A DNA stretch of 64,000 nucleotides from Woeseiaceae bacterium. GTDB lineage: Bacteria > Pseudomonadota > Gammaproteobacteria > Steroidobacterales > Woeseiaceae. The stretch is from contig JASJCQ010000014.1 of the NCBI GenBank assembly GCA_030065915.1, positions 1-64,000 of the forward strand, given 5' to 3'. Positions within the stretch are counted from its first letter, which is position 1. The number at the start of each line of letters is the position of its first letter. A program made the position numbers and the translations under genes. The notes beneath the pieces were generated by a model that saw only the letters and a list, made by a program, of their open reading frames with translations, was not told where the DNA came from and searched no databases. Of the stretch, positions 34,082 through 41,771 are shown one piece after another.

Positions 34082-34507
34082 CTAGGTCAGGATAATCGCC
34101 GCGTACAGAACCAGCAGCATCCCACTCGTTAACAAGCCACTCATGATCAGGCCCGCGCACCACCGCCCGATGGTCGTACCGTGTGCAACGCTGGCGTAGA
34201 TTGGCACGGCGGGGAGAAGCAGGCAGTAGGCAACTGGCAGGACCAGGCGTGCCAACCTCGGTAAACGGTAGAACCAGCAGCGAAGCTCCGGCCTTCGCAA
34301 GACTTCCTCTGCAATGGTGTTCATGTCACCAAGTTGGTCGATCGCTTTTGATCGTGCCTGTTCTGTACTGAGCCCCAGCTCAAGGGCCTCAGTCTCGAGG
34401 TCTTGCAGATGATCCGATAATTCGGTCACGATTCGGATAACGTGTTTAGGCGCTACACCCGAGTCATGGAGTTGTTGGCGAAGCTTGTCTAAGCCCGGAT
34501 CAGGCAT
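34082..34507 (-). CDS. PadR-linked membrane protein (HAAS/DUF1700-like)
   Basis: A 141-residue protein. The first 70 residues are helical (LDKLRQQLHDSGVAPKHVIR, LETEALELGLSTEQARSKAI, DQLGDMNTIAEEVLR), the layout of the HAAS/permease-prefix domains often encoded after PadR regulators. Two or three transmembrane helices follow (LVLPVAYCLLLPAVPIYA, GLLTSGMLLVLYAAIIL). Its ATG (34507) overlaps the padR stop by 8 bp, so it is coupled. Role unknown; membrane stress sensing with PadR is a guess. Confidence 0.7.
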   Translation of the reverse strand: MPDPGLDKLRQQLHDSGVAPKHVIRIVTELSDHLQDLETEALELGLSTEQARSKAIDQLGDMNTIAEEVLRRPELRCWFYRLPRLARLVLPVAYCLLLPAVPIYASVAHGTTIGRWCAGLIMSGLLTSGMLLVLYAAIILT

Positions 34508-34838
34508 GACTTGCTGCGCCCAGCGCTGCGTTGACGCCAGTCTGGATTCGATTCCAGTCTTGTTCGAGACGCTCAAGGCGGCGTTTGCCTTTGGCGGTTA
34601 GTGAGTAGTAGACCCGGGTGCGTCCGCCGACGACCTTGCGTTTCGCCTTTAGTGACCCGTTTCGTTCCAAGCCGTGCAGCACCGGGTAGATAACGCCCTC
34701 GCCGAGCGATATGGCTTCGCCGGTAACCAGCTTGACTGATTTAACCAGTTCGTAGCCGTACATCTCGCGCTGCGCCAGCAGCTGCAACAACAGCAACTCC
34801 GGAACGCCGCTCATGAAAGGTGGGTTGGTCTGGCCCAT
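34500..34838 (-). CDS. PadR-family transcriptional regulator
   Basis: A 112-residue winged-helix protein (LLLLQLLAQREMYGYELVKS, LGEGVIYPVLHGLERNGSL, GGRTRVYYSLTAKGKRRLER). This is the PadR domain with its C-terminal helix for dimerisation. The ATG at 34838 (Met-Gly-Gln-Thr-Asn-Pro-Pro-Phe) has GAGG close upstream; ATG 34814 or GTG 34865 are alternatives. A palindromic operator lies 50 bp upstream. It is divergent from the TonB-like gene, so it may control both that gene and itself. Confidence 0.88.
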   Translation of the reverse strand: MGQTNPPFMSGVPELLLLQLLAQREMYGYELVKSVKLVTGEAISLGEGVIYPVLHGLERNGSLKAKRKVVGGRTRVYYSLTAKGKRRLERLEQDWNRIQTGVNAALGAASHA

Positions 34839-34887
34839 GCGCCTCAACGGTTTTTGCTTTACCACTCTGGACCATACCTCGAATGGA

Positions 34888-34909
34888 AAGGTATATCAAT
34901 ATATACCTT
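34888..34909. promoter_or_regulatory. Putative PadR operator palindrome
   Basis: AAGGTATAT (34888-34896), spacer CAAT, ATATACCTT (34901-34909): a perfect 9-bp inverted repeat in the spacer between padR and the divergent TonB-like gene. A further partial copy (AGGTATAT, 34946-34953) lies nearer the TonB-like gene. PadR proteins typically bind AT-rich palindromes of this kind, often ATGT-like; assignment here is by position. Confidence 0.65.
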
Positions 34910-34993
34910 CCGGTTCTAGGCATGTATTCTATTACCTTGTAGCTCTAGGTATATGGCCAGAGCCGAACATGATCCATCAACGAGGTAGCCCCC

Positions 34994-35590
34994 ATGATTG
35001 CACGCGCCTTTATGTCCGCCGCCGGCGGCATTGCCGCTACGACCGGCCTGCTTTTCGTCATGCAGCTTTTGATAGCGAGTGGTGATGACATCTTTGTAGA
35101 ACCCCCCGTCCCGACAATGCTTGGTCTGGGCAAAGTACGCGAGGATCGAGACGTCACAACAACGCCGCCGCTACCGACACCGCCAATCAAGCCTGTGCAG
35201 CCACCGCCCACGGTTATGCCGCCACCGGAGGGGGAAGCCGGGCCGGGCATTCATATCGCACTGTCCGTGCCAGAGCCGCCAACCGGCGGCACGGCGATAA
35301 CCGGCATCAACAAAGGCGACGGCCCGCTCTTCAACATCATCAAGGTGTCGCCGGACTACCCGGCCCGAGCGGCCGCACAGGGCCTCGAGGGGACCGTACT
35401 GGTTCAGTACGACGTCACGACGGCTGGCCTCGTGGTGAATGTTGTCGTCGTCGAGTCAACGCATCGAGTCTTCGAGAAAGCGGCCATCGCCGCCGCGTAT
35501 CGCTTCAAGTACGAACCCAAGACCATTGATGGCGTCGCTTACGAGACGAAAGGCCTTAGAAACCTGTTTCGATTCGAGATGGAAGAGTAG
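34994..35590 (+). CDS. TonB-family energy transducer protein
   Basis: A 198-residue protein with an N-terminal anchor (AAGGIAATTGLLFVMQLLIA), a proline-rich spacer of about 50 residues (TPPLPTPPIKPVQPPPTV) and a C-terminal TonB domain (SPDYPARAAAQGLEGTVLVQ, VTTAGLVVNVVVVESTHRVF, then a Phe-Lys-Tyr-Glu-Pro strand). TonB transfers energy from ExbBD to outer-membrane transporters; exbB and exbD are not in the window. Divergent from the PadR gene across its operator. The next gene starts 107 bp later. Confidence 0.87.
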   Translation: MIARAFMSAAGGIAATTGLLFVMQLLIASGDDIFVEPPVPTMLGLGKVREDRDVTTTPPLPTPPIKPVQPPPTVMPPPEGEAGPGIHIALSVPEPPTGGTAITGINKGDGPLFNIIKVSPDYPARAAAQGLEGTVLVQYDVTTAGLVVNVVVVESTHRVFEKAAIAAAYRFKYEPKTIDGVAYETKGLRNLFRFEMEE

Positions 35591-35697
35591 TGATCGCCAT
35601 TGGCAACGGGGCGCCCAGGCCAGAATCGCATGATCACCTGCTTGCCTGTGTCTCACTCGACGGGACAGGGGCGCGTAACCAGGGGGCGGGAGTGAGA

Positions 35698-36129
35698 ATG
35701 CGTGAGCAAATCAATTTCAGAGCGGGCCTGATCCACGCGATTGTTTGGTTGTTGCTGGCGAATATGCAGGCAGGTGCATCAGACGACGTTGCGGACTGTG
35801 GCAAGGTTTTGCGGGAACCGAACGGCGGCTACAGCATAGTGGTTTCGTGCCATTCACTGTCCGCGATGAGCCGCGCCCGAATAAGAGGGGTCGTCGAGGC
35901 TGCGCTGCAACATTCGCCAAGGAGAACCGGTGATGCTCACGTCATATTCTTGAGCGCAGAATCTATCAAAAACCCGAAATGTCGATACCTCTACGCGATG
36001 CCGAGTTCGAAGAACTGCGGAGATGCTTTGATCGGTGTATACCAGACGGGCAATGGGTTCTTGGTCTATTTGTCTGAGCACGACGGCCAGTGGCACAAGG
36101 TTAATCTGGGGCTATCGGAATGGAGCTGA
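35698..36129 (+). CDS. Small exported protein of unknown function
   Basis: A 143-residue product starting at ATG 35698 with GGGAGTGAG just upstream. The signal peptide is GLIHAIVWLLLANMQAGAS. The mature domain has two disulphide-capable pairs (DCGKVLRE, SCHSLS, KCRYLYAM, NCGDALI). Four cysteines suggest a periplasmic folded domain. No family recognised. It lies downstream of the TonB-like gene on the same strand, possibly in its operon. Confidence 0.6.
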   Translation: MREQINFRAGLIHAIVWLLLANMQAGASDDVADCGKVLREPNGGYSIVVSCHSLSAMSRARIRGVVEAALQHSPRRTGDAHVIFLSAESIKNPKCRYLYAMPSSKNCGDALIGVYQTGNGFLVYLSEHDGQWHKVNLGLSEWS

Positions 36130-36304
36130 ACGTCTGTGACCGGGCTTTCACTGGGGCCGGTTAACATCTCCTGGCAATAGCAGCGTGACCCAGCAAACAC
36201 GGTCGATCGCAGCAACACCGCCTCGTCGACCCCGCGTTCTTCGTGGACTCGTGCTTCCCGTTTGTCCGCGCTTCTCGCCAAGGGCGCGAGAAAGCCGCCG
36301 TATT

Positions 36305-37150
36305 CTAACCGCCGAAGCATTCTCCGGCGTAAGCCTTCTGCACGCCGGCGTTCTCTAGCTGGCACGCGTTCTCGTAGGTCACGCCGTCCATGCCGCAGAC
36401 CGGCGCCCGCTCGTCGGGGCAGTTCTTGCCCTGGTTCTCGCAGACCCCGGCATAGGCGATACGGACGCCGCGGCGCTCTGCGTGGCAGGCGTTGCCGTAG
36501 GTCCTGTCGTCCTCGGCGCACACGGGCACGAAGAGATCCGGACAGCGGCGCAGGTTGCAGGCACCTTCGGTGAAAGACTCGACGCCGGCCCTGTCGGCGT
36601 GGCAGGCATTGTCATAGGTCTCCCCGTCGTTACCGCAGACGGGCACGATGGCATTCGGACAGTTGCCGATATCGCAAGCGTCCGCGCGCTGCACGGGCAC
36701 TCGGGATGCGCGCGCCTCGCAGCGATTCAGGTAGGTTCGACCATTGACGCCGCAAACCGGTTCTACCGTAGACGGACAGCCGCTGGCCGTGCAGGCACCG
36801 AGACCGGCGATCTCCATCCCGGCTTCCTTGGCTAGACACTCGTTACTGTAAGTATTCCCGTCGATACCGCAGACAGGATCCAGCTCCTCGGTGCACCCGT
36901 TCGCCTGCTCGGCACACTCACCGGCCGAGGCGACATCGACGCCGGCGGCTGTCGCAACACACTCATTGCTGTACGTCTTGCCATCGACCCCGCAGACGGG
37001 GTCGTATTGCTGCGTGCAGACGACGTCACTGAGCTGCGCCAGGGTCAGCGATGACGTCCTCTGATCGAACGCGGTGTTGGGGTCGAAAGTGTCGGCCGCT
37101 GCGAGTGAAGGTAGTGCGGCGACAAGCAAGAAAAGTATTCGGCTGTTCAT
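36305..37150 (-). CDS. Exported protein with six Kazal-type domains
   Basis: A 281-residue secreted protein: signal peptide (MNSRILFLLVAALPSLAAA) and then six Kazal domains in a row, each with Cys-x6-Pro-Val-Cys-Gly-x-Asp-Gly-x-Thr-Tyr-x-Asn-x-Cys and a final Cys (for example YDPVCGVDGKTYSNEC, LDPVCGIDGNTYSNEC, VEPVCGVNGRTYLNRC, IVPVCGNDGETYDNAC, FVPVCAEDDRTYGNAC, APVCGMDGVTYENAC). Kazal domains inhibit serine proteases of the chymotrypsin class; bacterial multi-Kazal proteins are known but uncommon. The reactive-site residue (two after the second Cys) differs between repeats, suggesting several targets. It lies 49 bp downstream of yibQ/ctpA on the same strand. Confidence 0.9.
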   Translation of the reverse strand: MNSRILFLLVAALPSLAAADTFDPNTAFDQRTSSLTLAQLSDVVCTQQYDPVCGVDGKTYSNECVATAAGVDVASAGECAEQANGCTEELDPVCGIDGNTYSNECLAKEAGMEIAGLGACTASGCPSTVEPVCGVNGRTYLNRCEARASRVPVQRADACDIGNCPNAIVPVCGNDGETYDNACHADRAGVESFTEGACNLRRCPDLFVPVCAEDDRTYGNACHAERRGVRIAYAGVCENQGKNCPDERAPVCGMDGVTYENACQLENAGVQKAYAGECFGG

Positions 37151-37199
37151 AAACGACTGTCGTGCTACGTCCCTGTCTATTAGAAAGCGTCGGGCCTTA

Positions 37200-37931
37200 T
37201 CAGTTCAATCGCACCAGTTCGCTGACGTGGACCAGATCGAAGCCTTCCGCCTGCATCGCCGGCAGCGCCTGCTCCAGCAGGGCGAGCGTCTCCGGGTAGG
37301 GGTGGCCAATCGCCACCGCCGAGCCGGATTCTCGCGCCAGATCCTTCAGCCGGGCGATCTCACGCTCAATGTCGGCAGGCTCGCGGCTGTTGTCGAGAAA
37401 GACGTCGCGCTTGACCGCCGGTATGCCTGACTCGCCGGCGATCTGCATCGCTACGCTTAAGTGCGTCGTATAGCTGTCGACAAAGAACAGGTTGGCCGAG
37501 CATCGGATGCTGTCCATCAGCCACTGCATGTGACCCGGGTGCCGCGTCAGCAGGCTGCCTCGATGACCGTTGATGCCGACCGCGAACGGCACTGACCGTA
37601 TTGCGCTATCGAACGCGCGTCGAAACTGGGCCGCGCTCATGTCGAGTGTGATTTCCCCGCTGCCGTGTGAATCCTCGTCGCTCATCGCCTGCAACGGCAG
37701 GTGCACGATCACCTCTTGCCCGGACTGCTGGGCTGCCTCGGCGAGCCGCCTTGCTTTCGGCGCGTTTGGCAGTATCGCAAAGGTCATCGGCAGATCGAGT
37801 GCGAGTAAGCGCTCGGCCGCCGTCCACTCGTAGCCGAGGTCATCAATGATGATGGCGACCCGAGGTCGTTGCTCGGCGAGTGTGGTGTGCGCGAGCAGGC
37901 TCGCGAGGAAAACGACGAGCGTGCGGATCAT
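37200..37931 (-). CDS. yibQ: Divergent polysaccharide deacetylase (YibQ)
   Basis: A 243-residue exported protein (signal IRTLVVFLASLLAHTTLA). It has the YibQ-type deacetylase fold: VAIIIDDLGYEWTAAERL with paired Asp, LPMTFAILPNAPKARRLAE, EVIVHLPLQAMSDE, GINGHRGSLLTRHPGHMQW and FVDSYTTHLSVAMQ. It probably removes acyl groups from a periplasmic glycan. It follows ctpA with a 4-bp overlap; the order envC-ctpA-yibQ is that of many gammaproteobacteria (envC-yibQ in E. coli). Substrate not known. Confidence 0.9.
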   Translation of the reverse strand: MIRTLVVFLASLLAHTTLAEQRPRVAIIIDDLGYEWTAAERLLALDLPMTFAILPNAPKARRLAEAAQQSGQEVIVHLPLQAMSDEDSHGSGEITLDMSAAQFRRAFDSAIRSVPFAVGINGHRGSLLTRHPGHMQWLMDSIRCSANLFFVDSYTTHLSVAMQIAGESGIPAVKRDVFLDNSREPADIEREIARLKDLARESGSAVAIGHPYPETLALLEQALPAMQAEGFDLVHVSELVRLN

Positions 37932-39148
37932 CTAGCGTTGCTGTGCATCACCCGCCCGCGCTGGAGCCGCTCGAGTGCCTCGCTCAGCTGCGCGTCGCGT
38001 TCCCGGTCGACCGAGCCGCTCAGGCTCATGTTCGGAAAGCCTTCGGTGCCCTCGACATAGACGTCCGGCGTAATGCCGGTTTCATGAATGGAGTCGCCGG
38101 AAGGCGTGAAATAGCGAGACGTCGTCAGCTTGATGGCGCGCCCCCTGGACAGCGGCATGACGGTCTGCACGAGGCCCTTGCCGAAGGTTGACGTGCCCAG
38201 CACCTGTGCGCGGCCGTGGTCCTGCAACGCGCCCGCGACGATCTCCGATGCCGATGCCGATCCCTTGTTGACGAGCACGATCATGTTCGCGCCGTCCAGT
38301 ATGTCGCCGCGGTGCGCTGTGCGAGAGAAGCGGGCCTCCGCAGTCCGCCCTTCGGCGCTGACAATGACGCCGGAGTCCAGGAACAGGTCCGACACGTCGA
38401 CGGCAGCGTCCAGGACACCGCCAGGGTTGTTGCGCAGGTCGAGCACGAGGCCTTCGAGCAGGTCGCCGCTCTCGTCCTGCATGTCATCGATGGCCCGCGA
38501 CAGCTCGCGCGCGGTGCTCTCGCTGAACTGGCTCAGACGAACATAACCGTAGGCCGGCGACATCAGCTCATAGTTGACGCTGGCCATGCGTACGACCTCG
38601 CGTCGCATCTCGTGCGCGATGACGTCGTCGTCACGCAGTACCGTGATCTTGATCTTCGACCCCGCTCGACCGCGCATCTGGCCGATCGTCTCCCGCAAGT
38701 TGCCGGCCTCGATCATGACGTCGTCGATCGCGATGATCTCGTCACCGGCGCGAATGCCGGATCGCGCGGCGGGCGACCCCTTGATCGGTGTCACGACGCG
38801 CACGACGCCGTTCTCTTCAGAAATCTCGACGCCGACGCCCGTATAGCTGCCGGTGGTCGAGATCCGGATGTCGCGATATTCATTCGCGTCGAGATACTCG
38901 GAGTGCGGGTCGAGATCGCCGACCATGCCGCGGATCGCCGCCTCGAGGAGGTCGCGATCGTCAACCGGTTCGACATAATCCCGCTTGACGCGCTCCATGA
39001 CCTCGGCGAGCAGCTGTGCCTGCTCCAGCGCGAGCTCTTCGTCCGTGGGGGCTCTGGGCTCGTCCAGCAAACCGCCGCCAATAGACAGGCTCAGGCCCAT
39101 GACCGTTCCGATCACTACAACCAGTATTGCCCGAACCTTCAGCGACAT
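37928..39148 (-). CDS. ctpA: C-terminal processing peptidase CtpA (S41)
   Basis: A 406-residue periplasmic serine protease with an N-terminal hydrophobic segment (VRAILVVVIGTVMGLSLSIG), a PDZ domain (GVGVEISEENGVVRVVTPIK, GDEIIAIDDVMI) and the S41 catalytic part: LVLDLRNNPGGVLDAAVDV, Ser in VNKGSASASEIVAGAL, Lys in GTSTFGKGLVQTVM (Ser-Lys dyad). It degrades or trims envelope proteins and in relatives controls peptidoglycan endopeptidases. Gene order envC-ctpA-yibQ supports a cell-envelope role. A stretch CENEY... is not seen, so no lipoprotein signal. Confidence 0.94.
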   Translation of the reverse strand: MSLKVRAILVVVIGTVMGLSLSIGGGLLDEPRAPTDEELALEQAQLLAEVMERVKRDYVEPVDDRDLLEAAIRGMVGDLDPHSEYLDANEYRDIRISTTGSYTGVGVEISEENGVVRVVTPIKGSPAARSGIRAGDEIIAIDDVMIEAGNLRETIGQMRGRAGSKIKITVLRDDDVIAHEMRREVVRMASVNYELMSPAYGYVRLSQFSESTARELSRAIDDMQDESGDLLEGLVLDLRNNPGGVLDAAVDVSDLFLDSGVIVSAEGRTAEARFSRTAHRGDILDGANMIVLVNKGSASASEIVAGALQDHGRAQVLGTSTFGKGLVQTVMPLSRGRAIKLTTSRYFTPSGDSIHETGITPDVYVEGTEGFPNMSLSGSVDRERDAQLSEALERLQRGRVMHSNAR

Positions 39149-39246
39149 TCGCTTTCCTGACCCGCCGGAATTTATACCGGCCGAAAAAATTGATCCCCGA
39201 CATTAGCACAGCCGCGTCGGACCGACTAATGCCTGATCGTGGTTTG

Positions 39247-40407
39247 CTACCTGGCAGCGCCCGGTTGCCGCGTCACCCAGTCCCCGGGATTCACCGGATC
39301 CTGGCCTCTGCGGATTTCGAAGTAGAGCGCCGATTCGGCCTGGCCGCCGCTGTTGCCGACCGTCGCGATCACATCGCCGGGCGCCACCCAGTCGCCCTCG
39401 TCGGTCAGTACGGTCTCGTTATAGCCATACAGCGTCATGTAGCCATCGCCATGATCGACGATGACTAGCAGGCCCATGCCGGCCAGCCAGTCGGCGAAGA
39501 CGACGCGGCCGTGATAGACCGCACGAACTTCCCGGCCGCGCGGAGCCAGCAGAACGACACCGTTCCAGCGGAGCTCGCCCCCGACCCGGGGTTGCCCGAA
39601 ATCATGCTGCAACTGGCCGGCGACCGGCCAGGTCAGGCGACCCTTGAATTCACGGAACGGTTCCTCCGACCGGATCGGATAGTCAGACAGGATCGTTGAC
39701 AGTTCATCGATCAGCCGCGTCAGGTCTCGTTCCTCGGCAGCAAGGCGCTCGATCTCCTCCGACTCCGTCGCCATACGTTGTTTCAACGATCCCAGCAGCG
39801 CCTGGCGTTTTTCCTGTGCCGCGTTGAGCTGCGTCAGCTCATCGTAGCGCCGCTTGGCGATATCGGTGAGCCGCGCCGCCTCGGCAACGACCTCGGACCT
39901 CAGCGCCGTCAGCCGTGCCAGCGCATCGGTGATGCTCTGGATATTCTCGCTGCGGTATTCATTCAGGTAATCGTAGTAGACGACAAGCCTGCCGAGCGTC
40001 GCCGGGTCCTTCTGGTTCAGGAGCAGCTTGAGCTTCTCCTGGTCGCCGCTCATCCACGCCGCCTTCAGCTGGTTCGCGAGCTGACCGGATTGCTCATCGA
40101 GAACGCTCTCCTGCTTGGCGATCTCTGCGCCAAGCTCCGCGCTGCGGCGCTCGCTGTAGGAGCGCTCTCGCTCGAGCTCCTTCAGACGGACCCGCTTCTC
40201 GCCGATCTCGACCTCGGCTTTCTGCAGGTCGGAGGTCAACCGGTCTCGTTCCCGGGCGGCCTCATCCATACTCGCTTTCAGTTCACTGATCCGGGAGCGG
40301 ACCTGCTCGAGTTCCTGCTCCTTGATGACGGCCTGCTGCTCGGCTTCCTGGTTCGCGGCTGCGGACAGGGTCACCAGGACCAATGACAGGAGGAAGAGTC
40401 GGCGCAT
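39247..40407 (-). CDS. envC: Murein hydrolase activator EnvC
   Basis: A 386-residue periplasmic protein (signal RRLFLLSLVLVTLSAAANQE) with a long coiled coil from about residue 30 to 240 (QVRSRISELKASMDEAARER, KRVRLKELERERSYSERRSA-type heptads, shown in part) and a C-terminal LytM/M23 domain (GELRWNGVVLLAPRGREVRA, DWLAGMGLLVIVDHGDGYMT). The metal His-x3-Asp of active LytM enzymes is replaced by Arg-Trp-Asn-Gly, so it does not cleave but activates amidases AmiA/AmiB at the septum. The ATG at 40407 opens the signal peptide; an upstream GTG is possible. The gene gpmI, usual upstream, is missing. Confidence 0.93.
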   Translation of the reverse strand: MRRLFLLSLVLVTLSAAANQEAEQQAVIKEQELEQVRSRISELKASMDEAARERDRLTSDLQKAEVEIGEKRVRLKELERERSYSERRSAELGAEIAKQESVLDEQSGQLANQLKAAWMSGDQEKLKLLLNQKDPATLGRLVVYYDYLNEYRSENIQSITDALARLTALRSEVVAEAARLTDIAKRRYDELTQLNAAQEKRQALLGSLKQRMATESEEIERLAAEERDLTRLIDELSTILSDYPIRSEEPFREFKGRLTWPVAGQLQHDFGQPRVGGELRWNGVVLLAPRGREVRAVYHGRVVFADWLAGMGLLVIVDHGDGYMTLYGYNETVLTDEGDWVAPGDVIATVGNSGGQAESALYFEIRRGQDPVNPGDWVTRQPGAAR

Positions 40408-40496
40408 GGGCCGAAGTGTAAGGGCCGCGCGACTGCCAGAGAAGAGCGATCGCACCGCCCCGGGTCAAACAACGGGGTTCGTCCGGCGTACAGCGC

Positions 40497-40505
40497 TGTT
40501 ATAAT
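40497..40505 (+). promoter_or_regulatory. Extended -10 promoter of the yibN-grxC-secB-gpsA operon
   Basis: TGTTATAAT: a perfect TATAAT (40500-40505) with the TG of an extended -10, 42 bp before the yibN ATG. No good -35 at 17 bp. envC is divergent and starts 90 bp to the left. Confidence 0.65.
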
Positions 40506-40547
40506 GGCCCGCTTTTCTGAATTACCGCAGGATCGGCTGCGTATCAA

Positions 40548-40994
40548 ATGGACAGATATCTCGAATTCGCGGGCAACCACCCGTTCTTGCTGCTCGCCCT
40601 GACGGTCAGCTTCTTCCTCCTGATCTTCTCCGAACTCCGACGCAAGGCGAGCGGGCTGATCAATATCGAGGCCTCGGAGGCGGTCAAGCTGATTAACAAC
40701 GATGCAGCGGTTATCGATCTTCGCAGCGCCGACGCGCACAGCCGCGGTCATATCGTCAACGCGAAGAGCGTGCCGTTCGACGAGCTGCCGGCCAAGATGG
40801 ACATGCTGGCCAAGAACAAGGACAAGCCGCTGATCGCCGTCTGCGATGCCGGCATCACGTCCAACAAGGCCATCAAGACCCTGAGGGAAGCGGGCTTCGC
40901 CAGCGCCTATGGCCTCAAAGGCGGAATGGCCGCCTGGACCCAGGAAGGCCTGCCCGTCGTCACCGGCAAGAAGACGAAAAGCAAAAAGAAATGA
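40548..40994 (+). CDS. yibN: Membrane-anchored rhodanese-like protein (YibN)
   Basis: A 148-residue protein with an N-terminal membrane helix (NHPFLLLALTVSFFLLIFSE) and a rhodanese domain (ASEAVKLINNDAAVIDLRSA, HIVNAKSVPFDELPAKMDM) whose catalytic loop reads VCDAGITSNKAI, with the active Cys. It may transfer sulfur or act as a redox relay. It is the first gene of the operon with grxC (overlap of 4 bp), secB and gpsA, the same group as in E. coli. Function in vivo uncertain. Confidence 0.93.
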   Translation: MDRYLEFAGNHPFLLLALTVSFFLLIFSELRRKASGLINIEASEAVKLINNDAAVIDLRSADAHSRGHIVNAKSVPFDELPAKMDMLAKNKDKPLIAVCDAGITSNKAIKTLREAGFASAYGLKGGMAAWTQEGLPVVTGKKTKSKKK

Positions 40995-41269
40995 GCGACG
41001 CTCCGAACGTAGTCCTGTATGGCAACGAGTTCTGCCCATATTGTGGAGCCGCCCGAATGCTGCTGAAGAAGAAGGGCGTCGACTATACTGATATCTCGAT
41101 TACCGCCGACAACGTGCGGCGGCAGGAGATGATCGAGCGAAGCGGACGCACGTCGGTCCCACAGATTTTTATTGGCGAAACCCATGTTGGCGGTTTCGAT
41201 GATCTTTACGCGCTCGACAAGAGCGGAGAGTTAGACGCACTGCTCGCGGGCGACCAACAGCAGGGTTAA
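40991..41269 (+). CDS. grxC: Glutaredoxin 3
   Basis: A 92-residue dithiol glutaredoxin with the catalytic Cys-Pro-Tyr-Cys in LYGNEFCPYCGAARMLLKK, the cis-Pro loop TSVPQIFIGETHVGGFDD and the glutathione-binding Gly-Gly. It reduces protein and ribonucleotide reductase disulphides with glutathione. It overlaps yibN by 4 bp and precedes secB by 13 bp. Confidence 0.96.
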   Translation: MSDAPNVVLYGNEFCPYCGAARMLLKKKGVDYTDISITADNVRRQEMIERSGRTSVPQIFIGETHVGGFDDLYALDKSGELDALLAGDQQQG

Positions 41270-41282
41270 TGCAGGAATAAAC

Positions 41283-41771
41283 ATGGCAGAAGAAGAAAAG
41301 GCAGACGGCGGCAAACGCGTCTCCATCATCAAGATCTACGTTAAGGACTTCTCGTTCGAATCGCCGTTGTCGCCGCAGGTGTTCCAGGCCAAGGACTGGC
41401 AGCCGGCAACCAATCTCAACCTGCGCAGTGCACACACGCAGCTGGATGAGAACATGCACGAGATCGTCCTGACCATCACGGTCGAGGCAAAAGACAAGGA
41501 CGACGACAAGACGATGTTCCTGCTCGAAGTCCAGCAGGCAGGCGTTTTCGAGCTCGCGGGTTACGACAACGAGGAGATGGGCGCGCTGATCGGCAGCTTC
41601 TCGCCGAACGTGCTGTTCCCGTATGCACGCGAGACCATCGCGGGCATGGTACAGAAGGGCGGCTTCCCCGAGTTTGTGCTGCAGCCGATCAACTTCGACG
41701 CGCTGTACATGCAGTCGCTGCAGAACAAGCAGGCGGCGGCCGAAGAAAGCGCAAGCGCGGAGACGCACTAA
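41283..41771 (+). CDS. secB: Protein-export chaperone SecB
   Basis: A 162-residue tetrameric chaperone that keeps precursors unfolded and hands them to SecA. The N-terminal strand is VSIIKIYVKDFSFESPLSPQ (exactly as in other SecB), then the conserved LFPYARETIAGMVQKGGFPE and VLQPINFDALYMQSL. The C-terminal tail (AAAEESASAETH) lacks the zinc-binding SecA-related Cys but has acidic residues. Position in yibN-grxC-secB-gpsA is standard. Its stop codon TAA is directly followed by TC, giving TAATC (see gpsA). Confidence 0.97.
   Translation: MAEEEKADGGKRVSIIKIYVKDFSFESPLSPQVFQAKDWQPATNLNLRSAHTQLDENMHEIVLTITVEAKDKDDDKTMFLLEVQQAGVFELAGYDNEEMGALIGSFSPNVLFPYARETIAGMVQKGGFPEFVLQPINFDALYMQSLQNKQAAAEESASAETH

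Noticed and set aside
36280..36304. Hairpin TTCTCGC/GCGAGAA after the Kazal gene
   Set aside because: Short stem without a T tract on the minus strand; not convincing as a terminator.
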